NCBI GenBank assembly: GCA_004154925.1 | Contig: QJNS01000025.1 | Span: 186,001-250,000, forward strand | Length of the DNA: 64,000 nucleotides | Direction of reading: 5' to 3' | From: Monosporascus cannonballus | Lineage: Eukaryota; Ascomycota; Sordariomycetes; Xylariales | Part shown: piece by piece, positions 50,824-60,934 of the stretch | How the letters are laid out: the number at the start of each line of letters is the position of its first letter | Position numbering within the stretch: position 1 is the first letter of the stretch | Program-made: the position numbers and the translations under genes | Notes under the pieces: model-generated | Database searches by the model: none | The model's input: only the letters and a program-made list of their open reading frames with translations | What the model was told of the DNA's origin: nothing

Positions 50824-51645
50824 ATGGGGAGAGAAGAGCAGGTAGAAGAACGCGAAGTTCTCGAGTCCATCTTTCCGGATGAAATCACAGGTACTGCCTA
50901 ACTATCTCGCACCTTTTTTTGCTTCTACCGACCAACCAAGTTACCCCGCCATGGCTTGCTGCATGCAATACTAATCCCAGCTTCCCTCCGCCCCGTAGAC
51001 ATCTCCGAGACGGAATTCCGCATAAGCATCACGCTCGAGCTGCCCGAGGACGATGAGCAGGCGTCCACGCCACCCGTCATGCTGCTGCACGTGCGGTATC
51101 CGGAGGCGTACCCGGACGAGGCGCCGATGCTGGACCTGTCGGCCCCGCAGTCGCAACAATCACAGCCGCAGCACCCGCACTTCAGCCTATCGGAAGACAA
51201 ACAGCAGCTGCTCGCGGGGCTTGAGGAGACGGCGTGCGAGAACCTGGGCATGGCGATGGTGTTCACGCTGGTGTCGTCCGTGAAGGAGGCGGCGGAGCAG
51301 CTGGTGGCGGAGCGCCGCGAGGGGGCCGCCCGGGTCCGCGAGGAGCAGCAGCAGGCGGCCGAGCGCGCCGAGAACGCCAAGTTCCACGGCACGCCCGTCA
51401 CGCGCGAGACGTTCGCGCGCTGGCGCGAGGGCTTCCTGCGCGAGATGGAGGAGGCGCGCGCGAGGGCCGAGGAGGAGCGCCTCGCCGAGCTCAAGAGGGC
51501 CCGTGTCAAGGAGCCCGTGAAGCTCACGGGAAGGCAGCTCTGGGAGCGCGGGCTGGCTGGTAAGGGCGAGGGCGAGGGCGACGAGGGCGAGGACGATGAT
51601 ACTGGGCTCGCTGAGGATGTCGATAAGCTTAATGTGACCGCATAG
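50824..51645 (+). CDS. RWD domain protein, Gir2/RWDD1 (DFRP2) type
   Basis: Exon 1 is 50,824-50,890 and exon 2 is 50,999-51,645, joined over a 108-nt intron with a ctaat branch site 24 nt before the chosen acceptor. The product is 237 residues. It begins MGREEQVEEREVLESIF, a typical RWD start, and continues DEITDISETEFRIS across the splice. The RWD fold covers about residues 1-115 and is followed by a long charged helix (Ala/Glu/Arg-rich) and an acidic C terminus. Yeast Gir2 binds the Rbg GTPases and Gcn1 on translating ribosomes; RWDD1 is the animal counterpart. An alternative acceptor at 50,980 would add six residues in frame, but the chosen one matches the family better. Confidence 0.87.
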
Positions 51646-51959
51646 GACTTTATGATGTGCCCTGTCTAATTTGTGGGCGTGTAGGCCAGGATCTAATACT
51701 TGGACGATGTTGTGGGAGCATTGCATGGCGTTTTGGAGCACCGCATAAAGAATACCATTCATGGAAGACGCAGTGATGGGCCATTCATGCTTCATCATAT
51801 CTATAAATACATGCAATATCTCGTTCCCCCAGCAATTTTAGTAACCCGAACGCCCTGTAATGATGATGACGACCATAGTGCCCCGGTTGTGGCTCAAAAG
51901 GTCTCCGGGTATATCCCTTCTATCCCACTCCGGAAGTTGTTGGCACCCGATATGTGATT
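51646..51959. other. Convergent 3' region between gir2 and acl4
   Basis: 314 bp lies between two convergent stop codons. It should hold both 3' UTRs and polyadenylation sites; none can be placed with confidence. There is no coding signal. Confidence 0.5.
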
Positions 51960-53294
51960 TTATTCCTGCATCTCCTCGTCGCTGTCCCCGGCATCCTCCC
52001 ATCCGTCCTCGTCGTCATCTTCTCCGACGGGCGCCTCGCCCAACTCCTTCGCTATCTCGCCCAGCAGCTCCCGTGCGTGCTCGCCGAGAGGCTCATCCTC
52101 GTAGTCCTGCAGCTTATACAGGTGCAGACACTGGTTCAGCCACACGCGGCTCGAGATCCACGACGTCTTCCAATCCTCCTCCTCGCCTTCCTCCTCCTTC
52201 GTTGCACCCTCGACCTTCTTGCCCCCATTCTTCTCCTTTTCCCTCTCTGCCTCCCTCTGCTTCTCGCCGAGCACGAACAGGCCCCAGCCGCCGAGGTACC
52301 AGGTCTCGATGCTGAGGTCGTCCTCGGCGACGAGGCGCTCGAGGACATCGATGGCATCGCGCTCGAGGCCGACCTCCATGAGGAGGCGCGCGAGCGCGAC
52401 GCGGCTCGGGAAGGCCGGGACGAGGGGGTCCTCGGGCGGCAGGCCGCGCCAGAGGTCGAGGGAGCGCGCGAGCGCCGCGCGCGCGTCGTCGGGGCGCTGC
52501 TGCGAGATGCGCACGTCGGCCAGCGTCTGCCACGTCTCCGCATAGTCGGGCGCCACCAGCGTCGCCTCCGTCACCAGCGCCTCGCACCGCGCCTCCGCGT
52601 CCGACTCCCAGCTCAGGTCCGTCATGTACACCTCGGCCACGCTGCACAGCGTCATCGCGAGCTTGCGCTTGAGCTCCTCCAGTTCGCTAAGCTGTTGTTG
52701 CCCCACCATCTCTTCTGCATCATCATCTTTAACGCCGCCGGCCGCGGCCCCTCTCGGACTGTGTCTTGTTGTACTTGTCCCCTTCCCCGCCTTCTCCTCC
52801 TCGAGGATCTGGATCCTCGCCCTCAGCGCCGCGGCGCCCTTCTCGAACCAGCGAACGCTGTCGCGCCCGCCCTCTTCGCTGAGCTGCGCGAGGCAGAGGA
52901 ACTTCTCTGCGCCGCCGCCAACGGCCTCGTCGCGGGCGCCGTCGGGGTCGGCATCCACGGCGCGCAGGAAGCAGGCGCGCGCCGCCTCGAGGTCGCCGAG
53001 CTCGAGGTTGACCTGCCCTAGTAGGTTGAGCGCCGCGAGCGCGCCGTCCTCCTTATCGTCATTGTCCCCCGCCGCCTGCGCCTGCTCGAGCGCGCTGCCC
53101 GCGAGCGCCGCCGCGCCCGGAGCGTCGCCCTCCTGCAGCCGGTGCTCGGCCGCCCGCACGAGGACGAGCGGAGAGAGCGCCGGCTTATCGGAGGAGGATG
53201 AGGAGGAGGGGCCGCCCGCTGCTGCTGCTGCGACGCGCGATATCGCTTCTTTGCCGCGCTTCTTGGATTTCTTGTCCGGCCGCCTTGGTGCCAT
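51960..53294 (-). CDS. TPR protein, Acl4-type ribosomal protein L4 assembly chaperone
   Basis: An intronless frame of 444 residues runs from ATG 53,294 to TAA 51,960. The N terminus is basic (MAPRRPDKKSKKRGKE), possibly nuclear, followed by a Ser run. Tetratricopeptide repeats cover about residues 45-390, e.g. ALNLLGQVNLELGDLEAARA and YAETWQTLADVRISQQ. An acidic tail (GEDDDEDGWEDAGDSDEE) ends the protein. This layout matches yeast Acl4, which captures nascent uL4 and escorts it to the nucleus. The body is very Ala/Arg/Glu-rich, reflecting high GC at third positions. Assignment rests on architecture and remembered homologues; a generic TPR protein is the alternative. Confidence 0.82.
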   Translation of the reverse strand: MAPRRPDKKSKKRGKEAISRVAAAAAGGPSSSSSSDKPALSPLVLVRAAEHRLQEGDAPGAAALAGSALEQAQAAGDNDDKEDGALAALNLLGQVNLELGDLEAARACFLRAVDADPDGARDEAVGGGAEKFLCLAQLSEEGGRDSVRWFEKGAAALRARIQILEEEKAGKGTSTTRHSPRGAAAGGVKDDDAEEMVGQQQLSELEELKRKLAMTLCSVAEVYMTDLSWESDAEARCEALVTEATLVAPDYAETWQTLADVRISQQRPDDARAALARSLDLWRGLPPEDPLVPAFPSRVALARLLMEVGLERDAIDVLERLVAEDDLSIETWYLGGWGLFVLGEKQREAEREKEKNGGKKVEGATKEEEGEEEDWKTSWISSRVWLNQCLHLYKLQDYEDEPLGEHARELLGEIAKELGEAPVGEDDDEDGWEDAGDSDEEMQE

Positions 53295-53984
53295 TTCTTT
53301 CCCTGCTCTCCGGATAGTTTCTTGTGAGTGGGGTTCCGGGAGACTAGGTGTTTCCGAATTGGGCAGCAGGCAAGCGAGGCTCTAGGCGATTGATGCTGCC
53401 TGTCGGCCGGTGGTCGTCGTAAACGAGCGATTGGGAAGTGCGATAAGTTCGCTACTTTTCGGAAAAAGTTATAATCGATAAGGTTGATAAGATCGATTTT
53501 GACGTTCCTTAATTTACTACGGCACCTTAAGACGATAAACCTGGCTTAATGCTATCCTTATACTTGCTTAGAATCGGCCCACTATAGTATTAGTTATGTA
53601 TTTTAAGCGAGTTGTGTTAATATATATATATTTATATATATTGGTATGTTGAGGTAAGAGAGGAGAAAAACGGGCGCTAAAGAAAAACGGCAATGTTTAT
53701 TTTACCGTTTAATATAATATGGCTCATAGTATACGCGTTATAAATGTTAATATTATACAATTCCTGTACAAAGGCCAAAACGCTTCTGGGGCGGCCAAAA
53801 CGGGCGAAGTTGTGAGTTGTTTCTAGCAGCTCACGCAGCGTGGGTGACTCTACATGACCCTTGTACCGACAACGCATGAATGCCCACTGGAAACTGTGGT
53901 CCGTTTCCCCATCAAACTCAATATCCACTTTTCCCTCCTTGTTGGATAACTAGCAACATTCGACCAGTCTCCCCCACCTCAACT
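53295..53984. other. Intergenic region with an AT-rich patch
   Basis: 690 bp between acl4 and the HET pseudogene. About 53,440-53,800 is AT-rich with a ta-repeat run at 53,621-53,642. No gene was seen. The first part is presumably the acl4 promoter. Confidence 0.5.
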
Positions 53985-56159
53985 ATGCGGCTGGTCAACA
54001 CGGACTCACTGAGTCTCGAGACATTCACCGGATCCCCCCCCTCATACGCCATCCTTTCTCATACCTGGGACGACGATGAGGTGCTATTTGAACACGCTGA
54101 GAAAGGCCACGATGCGTGGAAAAGCAAGGCCGGAGCCTCTAAAATAGTCTCTAGCGCTAAAGTAGCTAAGGACAGTGGTCACGGCTACATCTGGATTGAC
54201 ACTTGTTGCATCGACAAGACGAGTAGCGCTAAGCTTTCGGAAGCTATTAACTCTATGTTTAAGTGGTACGAGCGAGCTTCAGTTTGCCTCGCCTTCCTTC
54301 TGACTTGCACGATCGGAAGGACTTAGCTAGCTGTCGCTGGTTCACAAGAGGATGGACTTTACAAGAACTTATCGCCCCCCGTCAGGTTGAGTTTTATAAC
54401 TCAAAATGGCAGCATGTCGGAAGTTGAACAGAGCTATCGACCGAAATTTCCGATATAACACTAATTGACTCCCGCGCTCTTCGTTACACCTTAGGCATAC
54501 CGTTAGAAACTTTTACTATCTACGAAAGGATGCACTGGGCGTCTGAGCGACGGACCACCCGAGAGGAAGACAGAGTGTATTGCTTGCTTGGGTTATTCGA
54601 GGTAAACATGCCTTTGCTCTATGGCGAAGGGGAGTCAAAGGCATTCCGCCGCCTACAGGAGGAAATTCTTCTCAGGTCAAACGACCAAAGTATCCTGTTT
54701 CACGCGAAAGAAGAGCACCTCCTAGCCGGGACTCTTGCTGATTTTCGCATGCCATTGAAATTCACACCAAAATTGGAAGTATTCCGCACCAAATTACCAA
54801 GCGGTGGCGGCATACGCAATACCATAAACCCAATTAAGGGGGGATTGAGCGTCAAGATGACCGTGTGCGAAGCCTATCCTGATCAGTTGCTGGGAATCTT
54901 GGACCACGACATAGTCGACGATGAAGTCCCAGGCGTACGGCCTGCAATTCAATTTAAGAGAATCGACGACGTATGGAGCCGCTCAGCCAAAGGACGTTCC
55001 CTTGTTCACCCGGGGGCCGGTGGTACCGTTACTTCCATTGAAGGACGACATCTGTCAGGAGATCGTCCGGACTTGAGGGTCGCCATTTCCAAATGGGAAA
55101 AGACAAAATTTGACCTATCTCGGACTAAGCGAAAAGAGGTTAACTTATATGAATACCACTATATTTCGCAAAATTCACCCAAGCGCGGGGTGGCACCATC
55201 TTTCCTAAAACTTGGGGAAATAAACGTCAAGGCTGGGAGTAGTGAGCGCAACTATACATTTGGACGTTGCTACCCAGAAGCAACCAACGGCGTGATGAGC
55301 TTGAAGCACGGGCTTTGTCATCTGCATTTTTCGTTTTATCCCGTGACCGCCATCGTCTGGGTCACTGATACATTCAATGATACAACCAGATACTACTGCA
55401 TCATTGCCTTCTACAATAATATCCACTCGCTTGAGGTAACCGACGAGACCGCCGTCGTTCCAGCGTATATACTTTACCCGGAGCTTCAGACCGAAGGCCA
55501 AACGACTTTGAGCTCCACTCACCCTAGGATCGACGAATTCCTAGCGCAAAGCTCGGTCACTGCAAGGTTGGAGGCCTTATCGAAAGGAGGTACGCACTCG
55601 GAACGTTTCGGACAGTTTTTGAATCATCCAGTTTGGGTCGACAACGCCATCTTCAGTGCGAAAATTTACTACGGAAAGTTCCTGGGAAATTACCATCTCG
55701 TGCTTTATCTCAATGTCGACAGACTTGCATTAAGCTCCACGAGCACGTCCCGGTGGGTTGACTACGAATCTCGCGGCCCAGAGGAAGAAGACCGTTCAGA
55801 AAGGTGTTGAGACGGCTTTGGTCGGGGCTCACTTGCGGGAGACCGGGAGGCGGGAGCAGGCTTCGGATGGCGGCAGCCAGGACGAGTTCAGTAACGGCTA
55901 CCACGAATAAGGAGAGCCTTGGAAACAGGCCTCAGACAGCTCTGGCTCGGGCGACTCTGGGAAAGAGAAGTTAATCCTGTTCTTATCGCTTTCACATATT
56001 AGTGCAAACCAGTTTCTTAATACCCGTCTCCTCGAAGCAACCCACTTGGAACACGAGCTACGGTGTCGCACTCGAGTTCTGAATCTGGGTGGGAATGAAC
56101 CGCGGCAACAACGAAGCATCTGTTCCCTTATCAAAGAAATGAACGCAGCCATTAAGTGA
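53985..56159 (+). pseudogene. HET-domain (heterokaryon incompatibility) pseudogene
   Basis: From ATG 53,985 the frame encodes a HET domain with SYAILSHTWDDDEVLFE and GYIWIDTCCIDK. Near 54,285-54,300 the reading shifts by one base: the next conserved block, RWFTRGWTLQELIAP, lies in another frame with no usable intron between. A TGA follows at 54,425-54,427. The frame then stays open through EEDRVYCLLGLFEVNMPLLY to a stop at 55,808-55,810. Around 55,770 a second frame continues plausible protein (QKGVETALVGAHLRETG; LNTRLLEATHLEHELRC) to TGA 56,157-56,159, broken only by TAA 55,908-55,910. HET proteins trigger cell death on fusion of unlike strains. Two frameshifts and two stops argue it is dead; sequencing error would have to strike several times. 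The second frameshift is less certain than the first. Confidence 0.82.
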
Positions 56160-56720
56160 GGTCGAAAATCACATTATGAGAATTCGGTTTTCGGATTCTG
56201 GATTCGATGGGCAGCTCATAAGATGAATCCCTTGCTGTCGCTGAAGCTCAACCCCTTGCTGTCGTTGAAGCCCAACCCCTTGCTGTCGCTGAAGCTCAAC
56301 CCCTAGCTACTCCCTCATACCTCGCAGACCGCACAAGATCGAGGGGACCACGAACTTATGCGGGAGCTTCTTCACAGGGCATTGTAGGTAGTCTATGACT
56401 TCCAGCGGACGAAACGCATGCCTGTTTCACATGCATTGGTCTTATCATTGCAGGGCACGTTGCCTCGTCTCTGCATTAATATTAAAACCGGATCAGCAGA
56501 GGGTCGTCCATCATATAATTCATGGCCTCTCCTTTGCCACCCATAAGGCTCATAATCCGTAGCAACGAGTGTTGAGCAGGCAAATTCGCTAAAGCCAGGA
56601 GCAAGCGACCGCTCATATATCGTCATACCCTAAACCTTAGCCAAACCGGTAACGCCTTTGAATCGTGTCTTCATAGAGTCGCATGCAGCCGAGCCCCAAT
56701 CCTCGGCAGCAGAGCTGTCT
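56160..56720. other. Intergenic region containing a 24-bp tandem repeat
   Basis: About 560 bp without a supported gene. Its left part holds the tandem repeat at 56,226-56,303. A minus-strand frame at 56,393-56,626 has no motif. The right edge includes the 3' UTR of the minus-strand gene ending at 56,721. Confidence 0.5.
56226..56303. repeat. 24-bp tandem repeat, about 3.2 copies
   Basis: The unit aaccccttgctgtcgctgaagctc occurs at 56,226, 56,250 and 56,274 with one to three changes, then a partial copy. In one frame it would encode an 8-residue NPLLSLKL repeat; it lies just after the HET pseudogene and could be a remnant of a repeat-bearing C terminus, but no frame links them. Confidence 0.9.
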
Positions 56721-57669
56721 TCACTCTTGCGCCTCAATTGACTGTGGTGATTTTGGTCTCTCCATAGGGGTTAACTCCGATCCTTGACCGCTTTGGGCTC
56801 GCTTGCGACCGGGGATGAACCTGGACATTCCCATTCCCTGGGAATGGGAGTGTGAATTATGAGATTCTTGCGGATCGGAAAATCTAGCGAAGAAGCCCTT
56901 CTTCTTCGGTTCCTGTTGTTGGGTCTGTTGTTTTTGTTGTTCGTCGTTTAGCCCCACCTCCTCAAAACCTTCCTCGGGCGTCGGCGGCTCCCTGTCAAAC
57001 GACCGACCTCGGACTGAAGATCTGGGTACGCGGGCAGGGAAGCGCGTCGAGTCGAGACTGTGCCGGGTAATTTCATGAATGTGAACCGGAGATTTGGCGG
57101 AAATGTCCTTCAACGGCGTTCAGTTTGGCACCCCTCACAATAGCGGTGGTGGTCGCTCGGGTTCGACTTACGAATGAACGGCGGTATGAGTCGAATGACT
57201 CGCGAGAGATAATGAAATGCTCAATGTCACCGAGACTACTGCGCGTATCGAGAGAGGATCTCGAGGCCGACATTGATTGTCTTGGCCAGAGACCCTTTTC
57301 CTCTATGGGCGATGGCTATACCAGATTTGTAAGCGAACCGGGATCACTGACACTCAGGGAGAGGTTTGGACCACGTACTGGTAAATAGACACCACTATCA
57401 TTGACGACTGCAATCCCACACCTATTAATATGTACGCGGGTACAGGTAGGCTAAGGTCCAGGCATACCGCTCATCTTATAATCGCCGTTATCCTGACTTT
57501 TCGAGGATCGGATGCTCAGCGCCGAGGACGCTTTTGACCCCATGATTTCTACTCGTTCGAAGCCAGAGTGGGAATCTTTCGACGCTGGCATTCCTGGGCG
57601 CTCATTTTCATCCTGGGCCTCAGCGACGTTCAGACGCCTATTAGTGAAGGGGATGCGTATCATCGGCAT
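56721..57669 (-). CDS. Conserved filamentous-fungal protein of unknown function, 253 residues
   Basis: Four exons fit: 57,669-57,468, 57,407-57,379 (29 nt), 57,315-57,172 and 57,107-56,721, with introns of 60, 63 and 64 nt. The coding sum is 762 nt and closes in frame. Splicing gives YKMSVVNDSGVYLPPSP, then DTRSSLGDIEHFIISRESFD, then YRRSFDISAKSPVHIH. This order resembles an uncharacterised protein I recall from many Pezizomycotina; no function is known to me. It starts MPMIRIPFTNRR, has no signal peptide or membrane segment, is Ser/Arg-rich and probably disordered, with a Gln run (residues about 165-175) followed by PKKKGFFARF. The tiny second exon was found only by matching splice sites and frame. 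Confidence 0.75.
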
Positions 57670-60052
57670 TGTCGGTGGGCGCGGCTTAAAAACTGTGCAA
57701 TGTGGTTGAACTCGGCGACAATTGCAAAACGATGCTGTAGCACAAGCGTAGAGTCTAGAATAAAGTACTAAAGACCTTTTAGAAGATTTAGAAGATAGCT
57801 GGATCTACTATTGTACGGAAGTTGAGACTTTAGTGGAGGCGGACAGGATGGCGCAGTAAAGTCCAGTTAAGAGGGCTGTGTAGGAGAGCTGAGGAGTACG
57901 AGGAATCGAGTTTCGGGGATATGAATGGCATGTGGAATTCACGAGCAAAATGCGATTGTGCCCGGGGTAGGAATAGATCGGGTGCGAGCCTTGGACCATT
58001 TCTTCTTTTAGATCAGAATGCGGAAGGGAAGGGAAGGGACCAACTTCCCAGGTGGCAGGGGCCCAGATACCTGCAGTCGCCATAAGCCAGCGCACCGCAT
58101 ATCATACGCCCCCTACCCTGGGGGAATCCTCAATTGGAACCGCCACATCTGATGGGCGTTTTTTTTTTTTTTAAGGATGAGCGAGCGAAGCAAAGTATCC
58201 TATTCGTACCCAGGATTCTCTGAATGAAAATATTGGGGTCCACGTCCCTTGCCCTTGCTGTGCCCATTCTTAGTTTTAATTTTTGGGGTTGCTTCGGATG
58301 GTTCAGGCACAATGAGTCGCGTGTTTTCCACATTTTCTCACATTCCTCTCGATCACCATCGTCCGATATGTCCACGATACCCTACCATTTCCCATGCAAG
58401 AGTGCAGATCTAGAAGCCCGACTTGGAATATGGGGTTACTACCGTGTGGATTTGTCTAATATAGGCAAGCAGGGAATTTGCATTTCGGGCTTGCATTGTC
58501 CGTTGCATCACTCCTCAGACTACGGTATGGCTTCATCGTCCCATAACACGGTCACTGGAGTCCCCCGCACCGTTCGATCACAAATCCAATCTTTCTTTTC
58601 ATGGCAGAGTCTGACACTCCACAGACTGGACCTTGGCCCTGGGCCTTGGCTGTTGTCCCTGTTTCCGAGAACCCGAGTGATGTAAAATCCCCAGATTTCG
58701 AGTGAGGTCATACTGGCGACTTTATTCTAACCGAACTCCGCATACATTCCTAATCCAGCAAAGTTTCTCGGGCTGCCCTGGATTTGAACCGAACCCCACT
58801 TTGTCTTTCAAGGGTATCATGCCACAAAGTGCCTGGATGATCTCCCAGATCTTATCGTCACTTCCCGCTAGATTGCGAAAGTGATTACCATTTTGGCCCG
58901 GTTGTAGGTACGAGCGAGTATCTTCTTGCAGATGTAGTCATTCGAAGGCCTAACGGTATAGTGTAATCCAAGAAAGACAAGCAAAGTGAGCCCATAGTCC
59001 GAAGGGGTGCAAGAACTTCAATGACACGCACAGCTCCGTTGCGAGGTCCTCTCCATGCATAGGTACGCATACTGCACCTGCACGGATGTATGTACCTCGG
59101 CAAGGCTGTACTGTACGCTGGGCTCTCTAGCACTGCCACTTACAAATCCCCGGGGTGTGATGTATTTATTGTCACATCTCATTCCACCCATATATGCGCG
59201 CGGCTTTTATCTATTAGTAGGTAGTATTCGGCATTTTCTAGGGATCTAGGATACGATGAAATGTCCATACTGTGTTTCGCAAAGTGCTTCATTTGGGATT
59301 CGACGTTGGTCGGAGAGACGGGCACTGCCACCTCCTCCATGAAGATCCGTTGTGAAACAACGTGGCACTGCGCCCTAAGGGCGGCCCGACGGGATACTTG
59401 CCCAGCTGGTAGCCCACGATAAGCCATGCCTTACTGCCCGATGGATGAGACGCTGGTTGCATCTCATCCCCTGGGTTCATGTCTAAATTGGTATCCCCTC
59501 TCAAAAATGGCGAGTTCTGTACTCCAGAGTCCCTTTTACGATTCGCTACTGACGCCGCCTACCGTGCATACATTTTCGTTTATAAAGGCCTGAAACTGCT
59601 GGGGCTTGGGCTGCAGTAAGGATTCAAGACTTAGCCCATCACAGCCCATTCCCCAGTAAATGTCATCATCCGGGCAGCGATGTATGTAGACTACTATGCT
59701 GGACCCAGAAATGTTTCAAGTGAAGGACTAGAACTGGCTCATCAGCTTTCGGGGTATATGTTATCGTGTTGTTTTGTGGGCCCGGGATTTAGCAAAAGCA
59801 ACAACTGGTCGCCAAGGCCGCCAAAGACTGTTAAAATACCACAGGGAGTCCAGTCTTGCGAGGCTAGGTGCTGACCCTCCTAGGGTGAGCGTGATACGCT
59901 ACGCCGCGCCGTGCTGCGACGTCATCTTTGATGTCTGTCCAAACTACGGGAGCGAAAGGGAACCATCGTTGGAGTTTTACTCATCATTTCGACCATTTGT
60001 TATCAAACCGGCAGACAACCCAGCGTGCCCTAGTTCCAGATATATACCACTG
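57670..60052. other. Intergenic region of 2.4 kb, no gene recognised
   Basis: The left end is the promoter side of the 253-residue gene and the right end the 3' side of the deformylase gene. Overlapping frames of 60-150 codons on both strands lack motifs. A short T run lies at about 58,157-58,171. Confidence 0.45.
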
Positions 60053-60934
60053 CTAATTGAAGACAACAGTTTTGTGTCCGTTCAAGAACACTCTCTTCTC
60101 GCTCCACCACTTGACGGCCGAGGCCAATACCTGGCTCTCGACGTTGCTTCCCTCCTCGACGAGCTCCTTGGGGCTCATGCTGTGGTTCACGCGCGAGACC
60201 CTCTGCTCGATGATGGGGCCCTCGTCCAGGTCTGCCGTGACGAAGTGGGCGGTGGCCCCGATGATCTTGACGCCGCGGTCGAAGGCCTGGTGGTACGGCT
60301 TCGCGCCCTTGAAGGACGGCAGGAAAGAGTGGTGGATGTTGATGATCTTGCCGCTCATGGCCTCGCACAGCGTCGGGCTGAGGACCTGCATGTAGCGCGC
60401 GAGGACCACGAGGTCGATGTTGTGCTGCTTGATCAGCGCCAGGATCTGCCCCTCCTGCTCGGCCTTCGTCTCCTTGGTCACGGGAAGGTGGTGGAACTCG
60501 ATGCCGTAGCTCTCGGCGAGCGGCCGGAAGTCCGGGTGGTTGGAGACGATGAGCGGGACCTCGATGCCGAGCTGGCTCGTCTTGGTCCGGAACAGCAGGT
60601 CGTTGAGGCAGTGGCCGATCTTGGACACCATGATCAGGACCCGCGGCTTCTTGCCGTCCGGCCGTATGTCGTACTCGTCCATCTGCAGCTCTGTCGAGAG
60701 CTTGCTCATCCCCTCCTCGAGGTCCGTGGTCGACTCCGCGTGGCCGAAGTGGACTCTCATGAAGAACTTGTTCGACGTCGGGTCCGAGAACTGCTGCAGG
60801 TCCAGGATGTTCAGCTCATGGCTCGCCAAGAGACCAGTCACGGCATGTACAATCCCTGGCTTGTCCGGACAGGACAGGGTGAGGATATGCGCGCTCCCGG
60901 ACATCTTGTCTCTTAAATCTCTTCCAATTGGCAT
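60053..60934 (-). CDS. Formyltetrahydrofolate deformylase (PurU family)
   Basis: An intronless 293-residue frame runs from ATG 60,934 to stop 60,053; a second Met at residue 11 (MSGSAHILTLSCPDKPG) may be the real start. Residues of about 14-95 form an ACT domain and about 97-285 the formyltransferase-type catalytic domain. The active-site signature NIHHSFLPSFKGAKPY puts the family's catalytic Asn and His at 199 and 201, and ADLDEGPII puts the Asp at 237. The enzyme hydrolyses 10-formyl-tetrahydrofolate to tetrahydrofolate and formate, balancing one-carbon pools. All key residues are present and the length is normal. No clear mitochondrial presequence is seen, so it is probably cytosolic. I give no symbol because fungal naming varies. 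Confidence 0.93.
   Translation of the reverse strand: MPIGRDLRDKMSGSAHILTLSCPDKPGIVHAVTGLLASHELNILDLQQFSDPTSNKFFMRVHFGHAESTTDLEEGMSKLSTELQMDEYDIRPDGKKPRVLIMVSKIGHCLNDLLFRTKTSQLGIEVPLIVSNHPDFRPLAESYGIEFHHLPVTKETKAEQEGQILALIKQHNIDLVVLARYMQVLSPTLCEAMSGKIINIHHSFLPSFKGAKPYHQAFDRGVKIIGATAHFVTADLDEGPIIEQRVSRVNHSMSPKELVEEGSNVESQVLASAVKWWSEKRVFLNGHKTVVFN

Noticed and set aside
51187..51816. 209-codon minus-strand frame opposite gir2, and the long frames opposite acl4 (51,954-53,385)
   Set aside because: They are antisense shadows of GC-rich coding exons whose sense frames carry recognisable domains.
58740..58880. tRNA-like T-loop (ggttcaaatcc on the minus strand)
   Set aside because: No matching T-stem, anticodon arm or acceptor stem could be folded around it.
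59774..60916. 380-codon plus-strand frame opposite the deformylase
   Set aside because: It is an antisense shadow of the well supported deformylase gene, which carries all catalytic residues.
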